A stretch of DNA of 63,952 nt from Clostridiaceae bacterium (GCA_024635995.1 JAGXHW010000014.1:1-63952); one strand, 5' to 3'. Shown: positions 24,391 to 33,392, counted from the stretch's first letter. Notes: generated from the letters alone by a model not told the origin. Program-made: numbers and translations.

Positions 24391-26139
24391 CTATTCCATA
24401 GACCATTCATCTTCTAATTGTTGTCGTTGATGCTGGCGTGCATAATACCCATTAAGGCGAATCAGTTCCTCGTGGGTACCGGATTCTGTCAGAATACCAT
24501 TTTCCAATACAATAATCTGGTCGCAGTGCTGAAGGGTTGAAATTCTGTGAGCTATGATAAGGGTGCTTCGGGTCGAAATAGTTTCTTGTAACTGATCCAG
24601 TATATTTTTTTCTGTTTCTGTGTCAACTGCGGATAATGCGTCATCCATAATAAGCATCGAGGGGTTTTTCAGTAACGCACGGGCGATGGAAAGCCGCTGC
24701 TTTTGGCCACCGGATAGGGTTACACCCCGTTCTCCAACGCCAGTCTCATAACCACTTGGGAACTGCAGTATGTCCTCATGCAACCCAGCCAGTTTGGCAG
24801 CTTCCTGTATTTCTTCCATTGATGCGGTCGCCACACCAAAAGCGATGTTTTCAGCAATGGATGAAGAAAAGATAAAACTATTCTGTTCAACATACCCTAT
24901 TTGTTTTCGTAGATCTGTCAGGGAAACCTGGTTGAGGGGCAAACCATCCACGGTAATGCTGCCTGCTGTCGGATCATACAAACGAAGCAGTAAAGCGGGT
25001 ATAGTGCTTTTGCCACTGCCGGTTTTACCCATTATACCTAAGCTGGTCCCTGGCGGAAGTGACATTGAAAAATGATGAATGGCATCTTCATTACTACCAG
25101 GGTATCGAAAGGACACATTTTCAAAGTGAACTTGGCCTTTATAGTTTTTCAACGTTATCGGGTCAACAGGTTCCTTGATATCAGGTTTTTCTGCCATCAC
25201 TTTGTTGATGCGGGTTAAAGAAGCAGCACCACGCTGCAGAATGTTGATGACAAATCCGATAACGGGTACTGACCAAACCAGGGAGGCCAGGTAGGCGTTG
25301 AAGGCAACAAAATCGCCAAGAGAGATGGTGCTGTTTAGTACCAGTCTGGCGCCATAGACCAGTGTAATCACATAGCTGATGCCGGAGATAAACTGAATGC
25401 CCGGATGATAACTGCCAAAGATCAAAGCAAGTTTCATGTTTTTCTTAAACAAATCCTGGTTGGTGGCATCAAACCGGTCTATTTCATCATTTTCCCGTGC
25501 AAAAGATTTGATAACACGTATACCGGATATGTTCTCCTGCACATTTTCCGTTAGCGATGAGAAAGCCTCCTGCACAATTTTAAACTGCACACCGATCACA
25601 CTGCCAAAGGTGTAGATGGTGAAGGCCAGCACCGGCATTGGCAAAAGTGCCACTAAGGTTAACCTGACATCGGTTGTGAGAAGCATCATGGTGATGGCAG
25701 CAATGTTTAGAAAAAGGGCATCGGTCAGCGTAATGACACCTGCACTGGCAGCCATACGCACTGCCTGCACGTCGTTGGTGGCATGTGCCATTAAATCGCC
25801 TGTTCGTTTTCTGCTATAATAAGAGGTGGAAAGACTAAGCAAATGGGTGAATAAATCATTTCTCATCTCATATTCCAAACGGCGTGAAGCATTGATGATT
25901 AATATGCGCCACGCATAGCGAAATACCATGATCATGACACCGATAAACACTGTAAAAAGAGCATATTGAAGTAAAATGCGGGCATCCAGGGTATTTGCCT
26001 GCAATCTGTCTGTTACCCTGCGAAGCACTTCGGGTATCATCAACTGGAAGGCATCAACGGCTAAAAGAGAAAGCACTCCAAAAAAATAGACCCATTTATT
26101 TTTTTTGGCAAATGGCAGTAACATTTTATAACTATCCAC
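24391..26139 (-). CDS. ABC exporter half-transporter, small subunit (YheI/BmrC-like)
   Basis: 582 residues with a six-helix membrane domain and an NBD with GKTGSGKSTI, canonical LSGGQKQRLSIARALL, and Walker B LIMDDALSAVD. The catalytic Glu after Walker B is Asp (DD), as in the partner with the degenerate site in BmrCD-type heterodimers. The frame opens at 26148, but that GTG overlaps GAGGTGA; the GTG at 26139 has normal spacing and is chosen tentatively. It is divergent from the MocR-type regulator, which may control it. Confidence 0.88.
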   Translation of the reverse strand: MDSYKMLLPFAKKNKWVYFFGVLSLLAVDAFQLMIPEVLRRVTDRLQANTLDARILLQYALFTVFIGVMIMVFRYAWRILIINASRRLEYEMRNDLFTHLLSLSTSYYSRKRTGDLMAHATNDVQAVRMAASAGVITLTDALFLNIAAITMMLLTTDVRLTLVALLPMPVLAFTIYTFGSVIGVQFKIVQEAFSSLTENVQENISGIRVIKSFARENDEIDRFDATNQDLFKKNMKLALIFGSYHPGIQFISGISYVITLVYGARLVLNSTISLGDFVAFNAYLASLVWSVPVIGFVINILQRGAASLTRINKVMAEKPDIKEPVDPITLKNYKGQVHFENVSFRYPGSNEDAIHHFSMSLPPGTSLGIMGKTGSGKSTIPALLLRLYDPTAGSITVDGLPLNQVSLTDLRKQIGYVEQNSFIFSSSIAENIAFGVATASMEEIQEAAKLAGLHEDILQFPSGYETGVGERGVTLSGGQKQRLSIARALLKNPSMLIMDDALSAVDTETEKNILDQLQETISTRSTLIIAHRISTLQHCDQIIVLENGILTESGTHEELIRLNGYYARQHQRQQLEDEWSME

Positions 26140-26201
26140 AGTTGTCACCTCATATTAAGAGTCGATGAACCATGGGTCCATCGTTGGAACTGGAGGAAAT
26201 C

Positions 26202-27671
26202 ATGAAAAACTGTATAAAACAGATTTCACTGGATGACCATAGCACAGAACACAGATATATGCAAATCTACCGCCAGATCAAGGAATCTATTTTATCAGGA
26301 TTATGTCAATATGAAGAGCGGTTACCTTCGGTTAGGGCCATGGCTGCCTTGTTACAGGTGAATGCAGTGACCATTGTCAAAGCCTATGACTTGCTTGAAA
26401 AAGAAAAGTTAGTAAGGAAAGTCACTGGTAGTGGCACCTATGTTGATTATGGACGGCCTGTTGTGGTTGAAGACACACTCATGGAAGATGATGTGCAACG
26501 GTCTGTTTTTATCAGCCCAGATACCATTAATTTTGCAAGTGCCACACCATCTCCTGATCTGTTTCCCGTAAGGGATTTCAAGACAGCCTTGCTGGAAGTG
26601 CTTGACAGGGACCAGGGATATGCTTTTGGCTACCAGGACCCCAAAGGATATGAACCCTTGCGCACGGCAGTTGGCAAAATGGCAAAACACCTTGGCATTC
26701 AATGCGAGAATGAAAATATTCAAATCATTTCAGGAGCGCAGCAGGGAATCGATTTGGTGGCAAAAGGACTGTTATATCCAGGTGAAACGGTGTTAATTGA
26801 GCGTCCATCCTATGGTGGCGCCATGCAGGCTTTTTTTTCAAGAAATGCCCGCGTAGTGGATGTTCCCCTGGAACCAGATGGCATATCCCTGGACGCTTTG
26901 GAATTTTCCATTCGCGAAACAAGACCACGGTTGCTTTATGTGATGCCTAATTTTCAAAACCCTACAGGCATTTCTTATACCCATGATAAAAAGAAAAAAA
27001 TCATTGAACTGAGTGAGAAATATAATTTTCTCATATTGGAAGATGATTACCTGAATGAGTTATCATTTAGTGATGAACCGGCTGCACCGTTAAAAGTAAT
27101 GGATCAGCATGACAGGGTGATCTACATAAAGAGTTTTTCCAAGATGTTTATGCCGGGCTTGCGACTGGGGTATTTGATTGTGCCTATGAGAGTGGCAGAA
27201 AAGTTACTGGCTGCCAAACAATCTTCTGACATATCTACGTCCGGGTTACTTCAACGGGCGCTGGAAAGATACCTGAGCACGGGTGCATGGGAGCAAAACC
27301 TGCAGGTGCTGTGTAACGAATACCGACAGCGATTTCATCGCATGGCTTGGATGTTGGAACACTATATGCCCAATAACGTTAAATTTCTCAAGCCAACGGG
27401 TGGATTGAATTTTTGGTTGAAGCTGCCAGACCAATTGAACAGTCAGATGTTATACAAATCAGCCATGGAAAGACAACTTATTTTTGCTCCTGGCGAGTTA
27501 TTCTATGCTAGAAAACCAGATGAAAACTGTATTCGACTCAGCATTGCTGCCGTAAAATTCAGTCAGATTGAAGCGGGTATTAAGCTCTTATCTCAGCTGA
27601 TTCGATTGCGGTTAAAACTGGATCAAAAGGAAACACCTTTGAGAGCTGAGTATCGAGACCCTATCTTATAA
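26202..27671 (+). CDS. MocR/PdxR-type regulator (GntR HTH + aminotransferase domain)
   Basis: 489 residues. The N-terminal GntR winged helix (residues about 10-80) has YRQIKESILSGL, LPSVRAMAALLQVN and AYDLLEKEKLV. The fold-type I aminotransferase domain from about 110 has DQGYAFGYQDPKGYEPLR, SGAQQGIDLVAKGLL, VMPNFQNPTGISY and the PLP lysine in SFSKMFMPGLRLGY. Such proteins bind PLP and act as activators or repressors of nearby genes. The start at 26202 has GGAGGAAATC. It is divergent from the ABC exporter, and the lipid-kinase gene follows 27 bases on. Confidence 0.9.
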   Translation: MKNCIKQISLDDHSTEHRYMQIYRQIKESILSGLCQYEERLPSVRAMAALLQVNAVTIVKAYDLLEKEKLVRKVTGSGTYVDYGRPVVVEDTLMEDDVQRSVFISPDTINFASATPSPDLFPVRDFKTALLEVLDRDQGYAFGYQDPKGYEPLRTAVGKMAKHLGIQCENENIQIISGAQQGIDLVAKGLLYPGETVLIERPSYGGAMQAFFSRNARVVDVPLEPDGISLDALEFSIRETRPRLLYVMPNFQNPTGISYTHDKKKKIIELSEKYNFLILEDDYLNELSFSDEPAAPLKVMDQHDRVIYIKSFSKMFMPGLRLGYLIVPMRVAEKLLAAKQSSDISTSGLLQRALERYLSTGAWEQNLQVLCNEYRQRFHRMAWMLEHYMPNNVKFLKPTGGLNFWLKLPDQLNSQMLYKSAMERQLIFAPGELFYARKPDENCIRLSIAAVKFSQIEAGIKLLSQLIRLRLKLDQKETPLRAEYRDPIL

Positions 27672-27698
27672 TCATCATTACACGACCAGGAGGATGAC

Positions 27699-28625
27699 AT
27701 GAAAAAAATAGGCCTTATTGCAAACCCCAATGCCGGTAGGCAGCTAGCAAAGCAAAAGAGTGAGGAATTACGGGATATTATGTCTGCCCGTGGTGTAAGA
27801 ATGGACATTCATTTTACTTTACCGGAGGAAGATTTAACGCCTGTGGTTGAAGAATATGCCATTAACGCAACCCAATTGGTGGTGATGGGCGGGGACGGCA
27901 CCGTAAACCAGGTAGTCAATGGATTAATGAAGATAAAAAAAAGAGTTCCCATGGCAATCTACCCCATGGGAACCGTCAATGATTTTGCCACTTATGTAAA
28001 CATTCCAAAAAACATTCGCTTATTTGCAGATATGCTGGAAGATGGCCATGTAAGGATGGTTGACCTGGGAAGAGCAGGCAACCGTTATTTTCTCAACATT
28101 GCAGCAGGAGGACTTTTGCCAGAGTTGGCACACAAAGTATCGTCGGAATCCAAAACAGTGCTTGGTAAGTTTGCTTATTATATTGAAGGAATCAGGGAAT
28201 TTCCAAAACAGTTTTTTCATCCAATACCTATTCAGCTGGACCTTGACGGCCAGGTGGTTAACAAGAAAATCCTCTTCTTTCTGGCGGCTAACAGTCCCTA
28301 TGTGGGAGGATTTCAAAACCTGGTGCCCAAGGCAAAAATTGATGACGGACTCATCGAATTGCTGATTGTCGAATCTGTGGAATTGCCAGACGTGGCCAAT
28401 GTTTTTTTGAATATTTTGCGCAGGCAGTTGGAACACGACCTGGAACCAGTTAAGGGGATTTCCTACTACCGGGTCCATCAGTTTAAAATGAATTCACCAG
28501 AAGTGGTTGATGTGGACGTGGACGGAGAGTTGGGTGGTTATTTACCGCTTACCTTTACAATGCTCCCTCGTACCATCCCAATGATCACACCCAGTGAAGA
28601 CAAAAGAAAGAGAAACCTGCTATAA
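27699..28625 (+). CDS. Diacylglycerol kinase family lipid kinase (YegS/BmrU-like)
   Basis: 308 residues with the DAGK catalytic fold: IGLIANPNAGRQ, LVVMGGDGTVNQVVNGL, AIYPMGTVNDFATYV and NIAAGGLLPELAHKV, then SPYVGGFQNLVPKAKIDDGLIELLIV. These soluble enzymes phosphorylate diacylglycerol, sphingosine-like or other lipid alcohols with ATP. In Bacillus the homologue BmrU stands beside a multidrug transporter and its regulator, and the same association with an exporter and a regulator is seen here. The genes at 26202 and 27699 form a likely operon closed by a strong terminator. Confidence 0.9.
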   Translation: MKKIGLIANPNAGRQLAKQKSEELRDIMSARGVRMDIHFTLPEEDLTPVVEEYAINATQLVVMGGDGTVNQVVNGLMKIKKRVPMAIYPMGTVNDFATYVNIPKNIRLFADMLEDGHVRMVDLGRAGNRYFLNIAAGGLLPELAHKVSSESKTVLGKFAYYIEGIREFPKQFFHPIPIQLDLDGQVVNKKILFFLAANSPYVGGFQNLVPKAKIDDGLIELLIVESVELPDVANVFLNILRRQLEHDLEPVKGISYYRVHQFKMNSPEVVDVDVDGELGGYLPLTFTMLPRTIPMITPSEDKRKRNLL

Positions 28626-28632
28626 TGAAAAA

Positions 28633-28660
28633 CGCCGGTGTATTCACCGGCGAAATTTTT
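28633..28660. terminator. Bidirectional terminator
   Basis: A perfect 8-bp GC stem (CGCCGGTG, TATT loop, CACCGGCG) with AAATTTTT on the + side and GTTTTTC on the - side. It serves both the lipid kinase and the convergent M23 peptidase gene. Confidence 0.8.
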
Positions 28661-28705
28661 ATAGGTTGTTGTCATGTTCGTGGCTGTTTCTATGTTAAAT
28701 CGGTA

Positions 28706-29725
28706 TTATTTCAAAATAGTGAGTGGGTCTACGGGTTCGCCGTGTAACCTCACTTCAAAATGCAGGTGCGTACCTGTTGCACGACCGGTACTACCCATTT
28801 TAGCAATAAGGTCTCCTTTTTCAACACGGTCGCCTACTTCCACCAGGGTTTGGCTGTTGTGTGCATAAACAGAAGTATAACCATAACCGTGTGAAACAAT
28901 TACCATTCTGCCATAACCGCCATTGTAACCAGAGTAAGTGACAATGCCGCTGCCTGCAGCACTAATGTCAGAACCCGATGGCCCAGCGATATCAATTCCC
29001 TGGTGAAATTCAGTCCGAAATCGGTTTGTCGGTGATACCCGTTTACCAAAGGGTGAAGAAAGACGTCCGGTGGCAGGCCATTGGTTTGGTTCTGCATCCA
29101 GGAATTCCAGTTGTTCTTCCACTTCATCGACCAGCTTAACCATGTTTGATGTTTGTGATTCAATCAGTTGACTCAATTGCTCCACATCAACTTCATAGTC
29201 ATTCAATACAGGTCCCAAGGTTCTGGAATCTGATGAACGGGACACCAGCAGGAACTGTGACGCAAAGACGTCGTTTTCCATATTGGCCGCCACGTCTGGC
29301 GTCATATCGGGTTGGTCCAATGGTTCATCTGGAGTGTTTTCGTTTTCATCTTCAGGAGATTCAAGACCGACCAACGTTAACACTTTGCTTTCAAGTTCAT
29401 TTAAGCTTGCAAGTCGTTCATTGACCTGGGCAAATTGCCTGTGCAATTCATCTATTTCAGCTACGTGCTGTTGCCGTTCATCCTCTAGAGCAGCAACCCG
29501 TAAACGTTCTTCAGCCAATGCATTTTCCGTGATTTTAAGTGAGTCAGAAAAATGGTATGTACTGATGGACAGGGCAGTGACCAAGATCACCAAGCCGGCA
29601 GCTATTGATTTGAGGATCCAAGGCGAAAGTGTCATTTTTCGTGTTTTGCCAGTGCTATTTGGCACTATCATTAAAGTCACCTTTTTAAATTTTCGGTGAG
29701 CTAAGTGTTGAGTTTGTGGTTTCAT
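28706..29725 (-). CDS. M23 family peptidoglycan endopeptidase with membrane anchor
   Basis: 339 residues. The basic N-terminus and one membrane segment (LSPWILKSIAAGLVILVTALSIS) put the rest outside the cell. A coiled coil follows (ALAEERLRVAALEDERQQHVAEI in parts), then an acidic linker and the peptidase domain: SPFGKRVSPTNRFRTEFHQGIDI with the first zinc ligands H and D, VSHGYGYTSVYAHNS and the HLH in GTHLHFEVR. It cuts peptide cross-links in the cell wall or acts as a septation factor. The ORF is open further upstream, but GGAGGGTTGCT precedes 29725. It is a single gene. Confidence 0.9.
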   Translation of the reverse strand: MKPQTQHLAHRKFKKVTLMIVPNSTGKTRKMTLSPWILKSIAAGLVILVTALSISTYHFSDSLKITENALAEERLRVAALEDERQQHVAEIDELHRQFAQVNERLASLNELESKVLTLVGLESPEDENENTPDEPLDQPDMTPDVAANMENDVFASQFLLVSRSSDSRTLGPVLNDYEVDVEQLSQLIESQTSNMVKLVDEVEEQLEFLDAEPNQWPATGRLSSPFGKRVSPTNRFRTEFHQGIDIAGPSGSDISAAGSGIVTYSGYNGGYGRMVIVSHGYGYTSVYAHNSQTLVEVGDRVEKGDLIAKMGSTGRATGTHLHFEVRLHGEPVDPLTILK

Positions 29726-29861
29726 AGCAACCCTCCTTACGGAACCATTATATACGAAATTGACGCTGATGCAAGCGAAAATAAATAAAAAACGTCTGAA
29801 ACCCTTTGTATATAACCTTTGCATGGTTAAAAAAAAGGCTGTAGGGTAAATATAAGCAGAT

Positions 29862-29984
29862 AAACAGGATTCTTAGCTTCTGGTGGAATTTTAACCCCAT
29901 CAGAAGGTTAGAATGCGTTATCATAGCACAGCTGATCTCCCTCTTGCAGAAGAGGGAGTCTTAGCGGTGGTAGTCATCGGATGA
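29862..29984 (+). repeat. Double-hairpin dispersed repeat, copy C (complete)
   Basis: The longest copy, about 123 bases. Hairpin 1 has arms GGATTCTTAGCTTCTGGTGG (29867-29886) and CCATCAGAAGGTTAGAATGC (29897-29916). Hairpin 2 (29927-29969) pairs CACAGCTGA with TTAGCGGTG and CTCCCTCTT with AAGAGGGAG around GCAG. It ends with TCATCGGATGA, itself a small palindrome. It sits between the divergent M23 and dipeptidase genes, 30 bases ahead of the latter's start. Confidence 0.85.
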
Positions 29985-30014
29985 AAACTATACTATATAA
30001 AAAGGGGTTTGGCA

Positions 30015-31412
30015 ATGCAAATTACCGAAAAATTAATTGAAAATTATCGTGATCAAATCATACATCATTCCCAGGAATTGGTGAAAATTAAAAGTGTGGA
30101 AGATACTTCTCAGCCGGGCATGCCTTTTGGCGAAGGCATCAACAAGGCTTTGAATTACATGTTGAAACTGGCAGAAAAGATGGGATTTGAAACAACAAAC
30201 GTTGAGGGTTATGCCGGGCACGTAGATTTTGGCCAGGGTGACGACATTGTGGCAGTGCTGGTTCATTTAGACGTGGTACCAGAAGGAGCAGATTGGGATT
30301 ACCCTCCTTATGGTGCGGAGATACATAATGGATTATTGTATGGCAGAGGCATCATAGACGACAAAGGTCCTGCAGTGGCCAGCTTGTTTGCAATGAAAGC
30401 CCTTAAAGATACCGGCTTTGTACCAGATAAAAAAATACGCCTAATTTTTGGTACAGATGAAGAGTCCGGATGGAAAGACTTGGAAATGTACTTTAAAAAA
30501 CATCCCAAACCTGAAATTGGATTTTCTCCCGATGCCAGTTTCCCTTTAATCCACGGCGAAAAAGGAATACAAATAGTAACACTTGAATCCCAATGGAAAC
30601 AGAATGAAGGTAATGTGCTAATTAAATCCCTAAAAGGTGGTAACGCACCAAATATGGTGCCTGACTATGCCGAAGCAGTTCTCTCAATGAATGAAGATTT
30701 TAAAATTGCTGTTGTTGAAAGTCTGCGTACCTATGTCTCGGAGACGGGGTATAGGATTAATGTTGATCAAAATGATCACGACTTGGTGGTGACTTCAAAA
30801 GGTATTTCAGCCCATGGAAGTACCCCTGAAAAGGGAATCAACGCCATCGCTCAATTGCTGCTATTTTTACGGCAATGTCCGGGTTTGGGAGAAAGTGCTA
30901 AAACAGTGTTGGAAGACTATAAAAAGTACATTGGCATGGAATTAAACGGTCAGTCCATTGGTTGCGGATTCGAAGATGAAGTTTCTGGAAAACTGATCTT
31001 CAATGTGGGCATGGTGGAAGGAAATGAAAAGCATATTACTTTAACAATCAACATCCGGTACCCCATCACCGTTGAAAGTGAATTGGTGATTCGGGGCATT
31101 GATAGAGTCCTTCAGTCATCATCCATGCATTTGACGCTTGTCGATGATGTGGCACCTCTTTATGTGCCGAAAGAGGATGAATTGGTAAAAAAACTTTTGC
31201 AGGTATACCGGGAAGAAACAGGTGATATGACGAGTGAGCCAATAACCATTGGTGGAGGTACCTATGCAAGGGCCCTTGGAAGAGGAGTGGCATTTGGACC
31301 ATTACTTCCAGACAGGGAGGCACTCGCTCATCAAAAAAACGAATACATGTCAGTGGATGACCTGGTATTGGTCACGCGTATATATGCGAAAGCTCTGCAA
31401 TTACTGGCATAA
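30015..31412 (+). CDS. pepV: M20 family dipeptidase PepV-like
   Basis: 465 residues. Zinc-site motifs include VAVLVHLDVVPEGADWDYPPY, YGRGIIDDKGP, FGTDEESGWKDLEMYF and FSPDASFPLIHGEKG, followed by a lid domain and GGGTYARALGRGVAFGPLLP with a final VDDLVLVTRIYAKAL. PepV and related Xaa-His or beta-Ala dipeptidases cleave dipeptides in the cytoplasm. AAAGGGG lies 7 bases before the ATG at 30015; the TTG two codons earlier is unlikely. A complete copy of the repeat element lies immediately upstream and a fragment immediately downstream. Confidence 0.9.
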   Translation: MQITEKLIENYRDQIIHHSQELVKIKSVEDTSQPGMPFGEGINKALNYMLKLAEKMGFETTNVEGYAGHVDFGQGDDIVAVLVHLDVVPEGADWDYPPYGAEIHNGLLYGRGIIDDKGPAVASLFAMKALKDTGFVPDKKIRLIFGTDEESGWKDLEMYFKKHPKPEIGFSPDASFPLIHGEKGIQIVTLESQWKQNEGNVLIKSLKGGNAPNMVPDYAEAVLSMNEDFKIAVVESLRTYVSETGYRINVDQNDHDLVVTSKGISAHGSTPEKGINAIAQLLLFLRQCPGLGESAKTVLEDYKKYIGMELNGQSIGCGFEDEVSGKLIFNVGMVEGNEKHITLTINIRYPITVESELVIRGIDRVLQSSSMHLTLVDDVAPLYVPKEDELVKKLLQVYREETGDMTSEPITIGGGTYARALGRGVAFGPLLPDREALAHQKNEYMSVDDLVLVTRIYAKALQLLA

Positions 31413-31413
31413 T

Positions 31414-31432
31414 ACACAGGATTCTTAGCTTT
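31414..31432 (+). repeat. Double-hairpin dispersed repeat, copy D (left-end fragment)
   Basis: ACAGGATTCTTAGCTTTC just after the dipeptidase stop matches the left end of copies A and C; further bases (to about 31470) show only scattered similarity. Together with copy C it brackets the dipeptidase gene in the same orientation. Confidence 0.5.
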
Positions 31433-31556
31433 CATGGTGATGATCCCGTTACAATAGAAATTAGGTTGCATATTATTATTTTTCTGGGACTACCACCACC
31501 AAAGATCCGGATTATGGTATGATATGGTTTATTAGAAGATCAAAGGAGAGAGTAAT

Positions 31557-31727
31557 GTGCTGGAAGAAAAAAAGATGCAAAGAATCAATGAGCTTGCGAA
31601 TAAGAAAAAGGATGAAGGGCTCAGTCCTGAAGAATCAGCTGAGCAAAAAACGTTGCGTGATGAGTATCTGAAATCATTTAGAAAATCCTTTCGCAACCAA
31701 TTGAAAAACATTGAATGGACTGACTAG
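31557..31727 (+). CDS. DUF896 family small protein
   Basis: 56 residues starting with GTG (MLEEKKMQRINELANKKK) and containing the family core GLSPEESAEQ, then LRDEYLKSFRKSFRNQL. DUF896 (YnzC/YozC-like) proteins are small helical hairpins of Firmicutes; an SOS or checkpoint link is reported for one member, but the general role is unknown. AAGGAGAG precedes the GTG by 6 bases. Its TAG overlaps the first possible start of the next frame, so it is likely translated together with the DegS/DegU pair. Confidence 0.85.
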   Translation: MLEEKKMQRINELANKKKDEGLSPEESAEQKTLRDEYLKSFRKSFRNQLKNIEWTD

Positions 31728-31771
31728 TGCCTCGGGATGAAAATAATTTTTTTGTACAGGAGGCAGGGTAC

Positions 31772-32740
31772 ATGGGCCAGGATTATAACAATAATGCCGA
31801 AAATGCCGAAAAAATGAATATTATGCTACATCGTATTATCACAGTCATTGAAGAAAGTAAGGAAGAAATGTTTGAAATAGTAGATACGTTACAACGAGAA
31901 TGTGCCCGCCTGGAACATGCCAGAGAGCACAAAGACATTGAAATATTACTCCGAAACACAAAAAACACGCTTGAACGGGCAGAGCGGTTGACCACAAAAT
32001 TTAGTGTGGCGCTGGAATTTCTTGAAGGGAATATGGAGGATTTCATCGATACCAAAACAGATCTTGAACAGCGCCGGATGTTGGGGCGTAGGATTATCCA
32101 ACTGCAGGAAGAGGAACGCAGGCGGGTATCCCGTGAAATTCATGATGGCCCAGCTCAAAACTTTTCCAATATACTTCTAAAAATAGACCTGTGCGAAAAG
32201 TTGATAGACATTGATCCGAAGAGAGCAAAAGAAGAAACCGCCTCACTAAAACAGATTGTACGTACCAGCACGAAAGAAATTCGCAAGATTATTTATAATT
32301 TAAGGCCTATGGCCATGAATGACTTGGGATTAAAACCAGCTCTTGAACGGTATGTTGAAGATTTCGAAGTGGACTCTGGCATTCAAATTGAATTTAAGGT
32401 TACAGATGCCCTTGTTCTTGAAGACACAATAACAAAATTGGCGTTGTTTCGCGTCATTCAGGAAGCACTTCACAATGTTCACAAACATGCCAATGCCACA
32501 AGATGTTGTATTTCACTACTACAAGATGAACATCAACTTATTTTAAAAATTGAAGATAATGGTACCGGGTTTGATGTTAAAAGTGTGCGCATGCATAAAG
32601 ATAGCGGTTTCGGCATTAGGAACATGAGAGAACGGATTGGATTACTAAATGGCAATTTACACATCGTGTCAGGTGATGGACAGGGAACAAAACTTACCGC
32701 TGTGCTGCCGCTACAACATCGGGAGGGATACCATGAATAA
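31772..32740 (+). CDS. degS: DegS-type sensor histidine kinase
   Basis: 322 residues without membrane segments, so cytoplasmic. Residues 10 to about 115 form the long coiled coil of the DegS sensor region. HisKA_3 follows with the phospho-acceptor His124 in VSREIHDGPAQ, then HATPase_c with RVIQEALHNVHKHA (N box), IEDNGTGFD and GFGIRNMRERIGLL. It phosphorylates the DegU-like regulator whose gene overlaps its end by 8 bases. The ATG at 31772 has AGGAGG at 8 bases; the longer frame from GTG 31727 overlaps the DUF896 stop but lacks a comparable site. Confidence 0.9.
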   Translation: MGQDYNNNAENAEKMNIMLHRIITVIEESKEEMFEIVDTLQRECARLEHAREHKDIEILLRNTKNTLERAERLTTKFSVALEFLEGNMEDFIDTKTDLEQRRMLGRRIIQLQEEERRRVSREIHDGPAQNFSNILLKIDLCEKLIDIDPKRAKEETASLKQIVRTSTKEIRKIIYNLRPMAMNDLGLKPALERYVEDFEVDSGIQIEFKVTDALVLEDTITKLALFRVIQEALHNVHKHANATRCCISLLQDEHQLILKIEDNGTGFDVKSVRMHKDSGFGIRNMRERIGLLNGNLHIVSGDGQGTKLTAVLPLQHREGYHE

Positions 32741-33392
32741 AATTAAAGTACTGATAGTAGATGATCATGCGTTAGTGAGACAGGGACTCAGTCAGATACT
32801 GTCACTTCAACCGGACCTTGAAGTGGTGGGTGAGGCCAAGGATGGTGAGGAGTGTCTGCTAAAAGTCAGGGATTTAAAGCCTGATGTGACATTACTGGAT
32901 CTCAACATGCCGAATGTAAACGGTATTAAAGCGTTACGAAAACTGAAAGACATGAACCAGGAAACGAAAGTGATCATTTTAACTTTCCACGAAGAAATTG
33001 AATATCTTTTTGAGACATTGAACCTGGGTGCCAATGGATACATTGTGAAAGACGCGGAAAGTGATGTGCTGATCCATGGAATCCGGGAAGTGTATAACGG
33101 GGTATCTTATGTTTATCCTACCATGGCTGAAGGTGATGTGAATAAGCTAAACATGCTTCGCAAAGGGGAAATTAATGGAACAGATTCCCCCACTGTTAAA
33201 TTAACGAAGCGCGAGTATGAAATATTAACATTAATAGCCGATGGTATGAACAACAAAGACATTGCCAACACACTATTTATTAGTGAAAAAACAGTAAAAA
33301 ATCATGTCTCTAACATTTTCAAAAAAATCAAAGTAAATGACCGAACACAAGCAGCTATTTATGCTTATCGTAATAAGATTAAAAGCATTTAA
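32733..33392 (+). CDS. degU: DegU-type response regulator (REC + LuxR HTH)
   Basis: 219 residues. The receiver domain has acidic pair VDDH at 10-11, phosphorylated Asp56 in LLDLNMP, and the Lys in YIVKDAESD. A LuxR-type helix-turn-helix follows (LTKREYEILTLIADGMNNKDIANTLFISEKTVKNHVSNIFKKI). GGAGGG lies before the ATG, inside the kinase gene, and the two frames overlap by 8 bases, so translation is coupled. DegU-like regulators control secretion, motility or biofilm genes; targets here are unknown. Confidence 0.92.
   Translation: MNKIKVLIVDDHALVRQGLSQILSLQPDLEVVGEAKDGEECLLKVRDLKPDVTLLDLNMPNVNGIKALRKLKDMNQETKVIILTFHEEIEYLFETLNLGANGYIVKDAESDVLIHGIREVYNGVSYVYPTMAEGDVNKLNMLRKGEINGTDSPTVKLTKREYEILTLIADGMNNKDIANTLFISEKTVKNHVSNIFKKIKVNDRTQAAIYAYRNKIKSI

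Noticed and set aside
29927-29984. The right half of the repeat (TTAGCGGTGGTAGTCATCGGATG) as a c-di-GMP-I or other riboswitch
   Set aside because: A faint resemblance to the 3' part of the GEMM aptamer, but the conserved 5' core (CACGCA, GCAAACC) is missing and copies occur in front of unrelated genes and as fragments.
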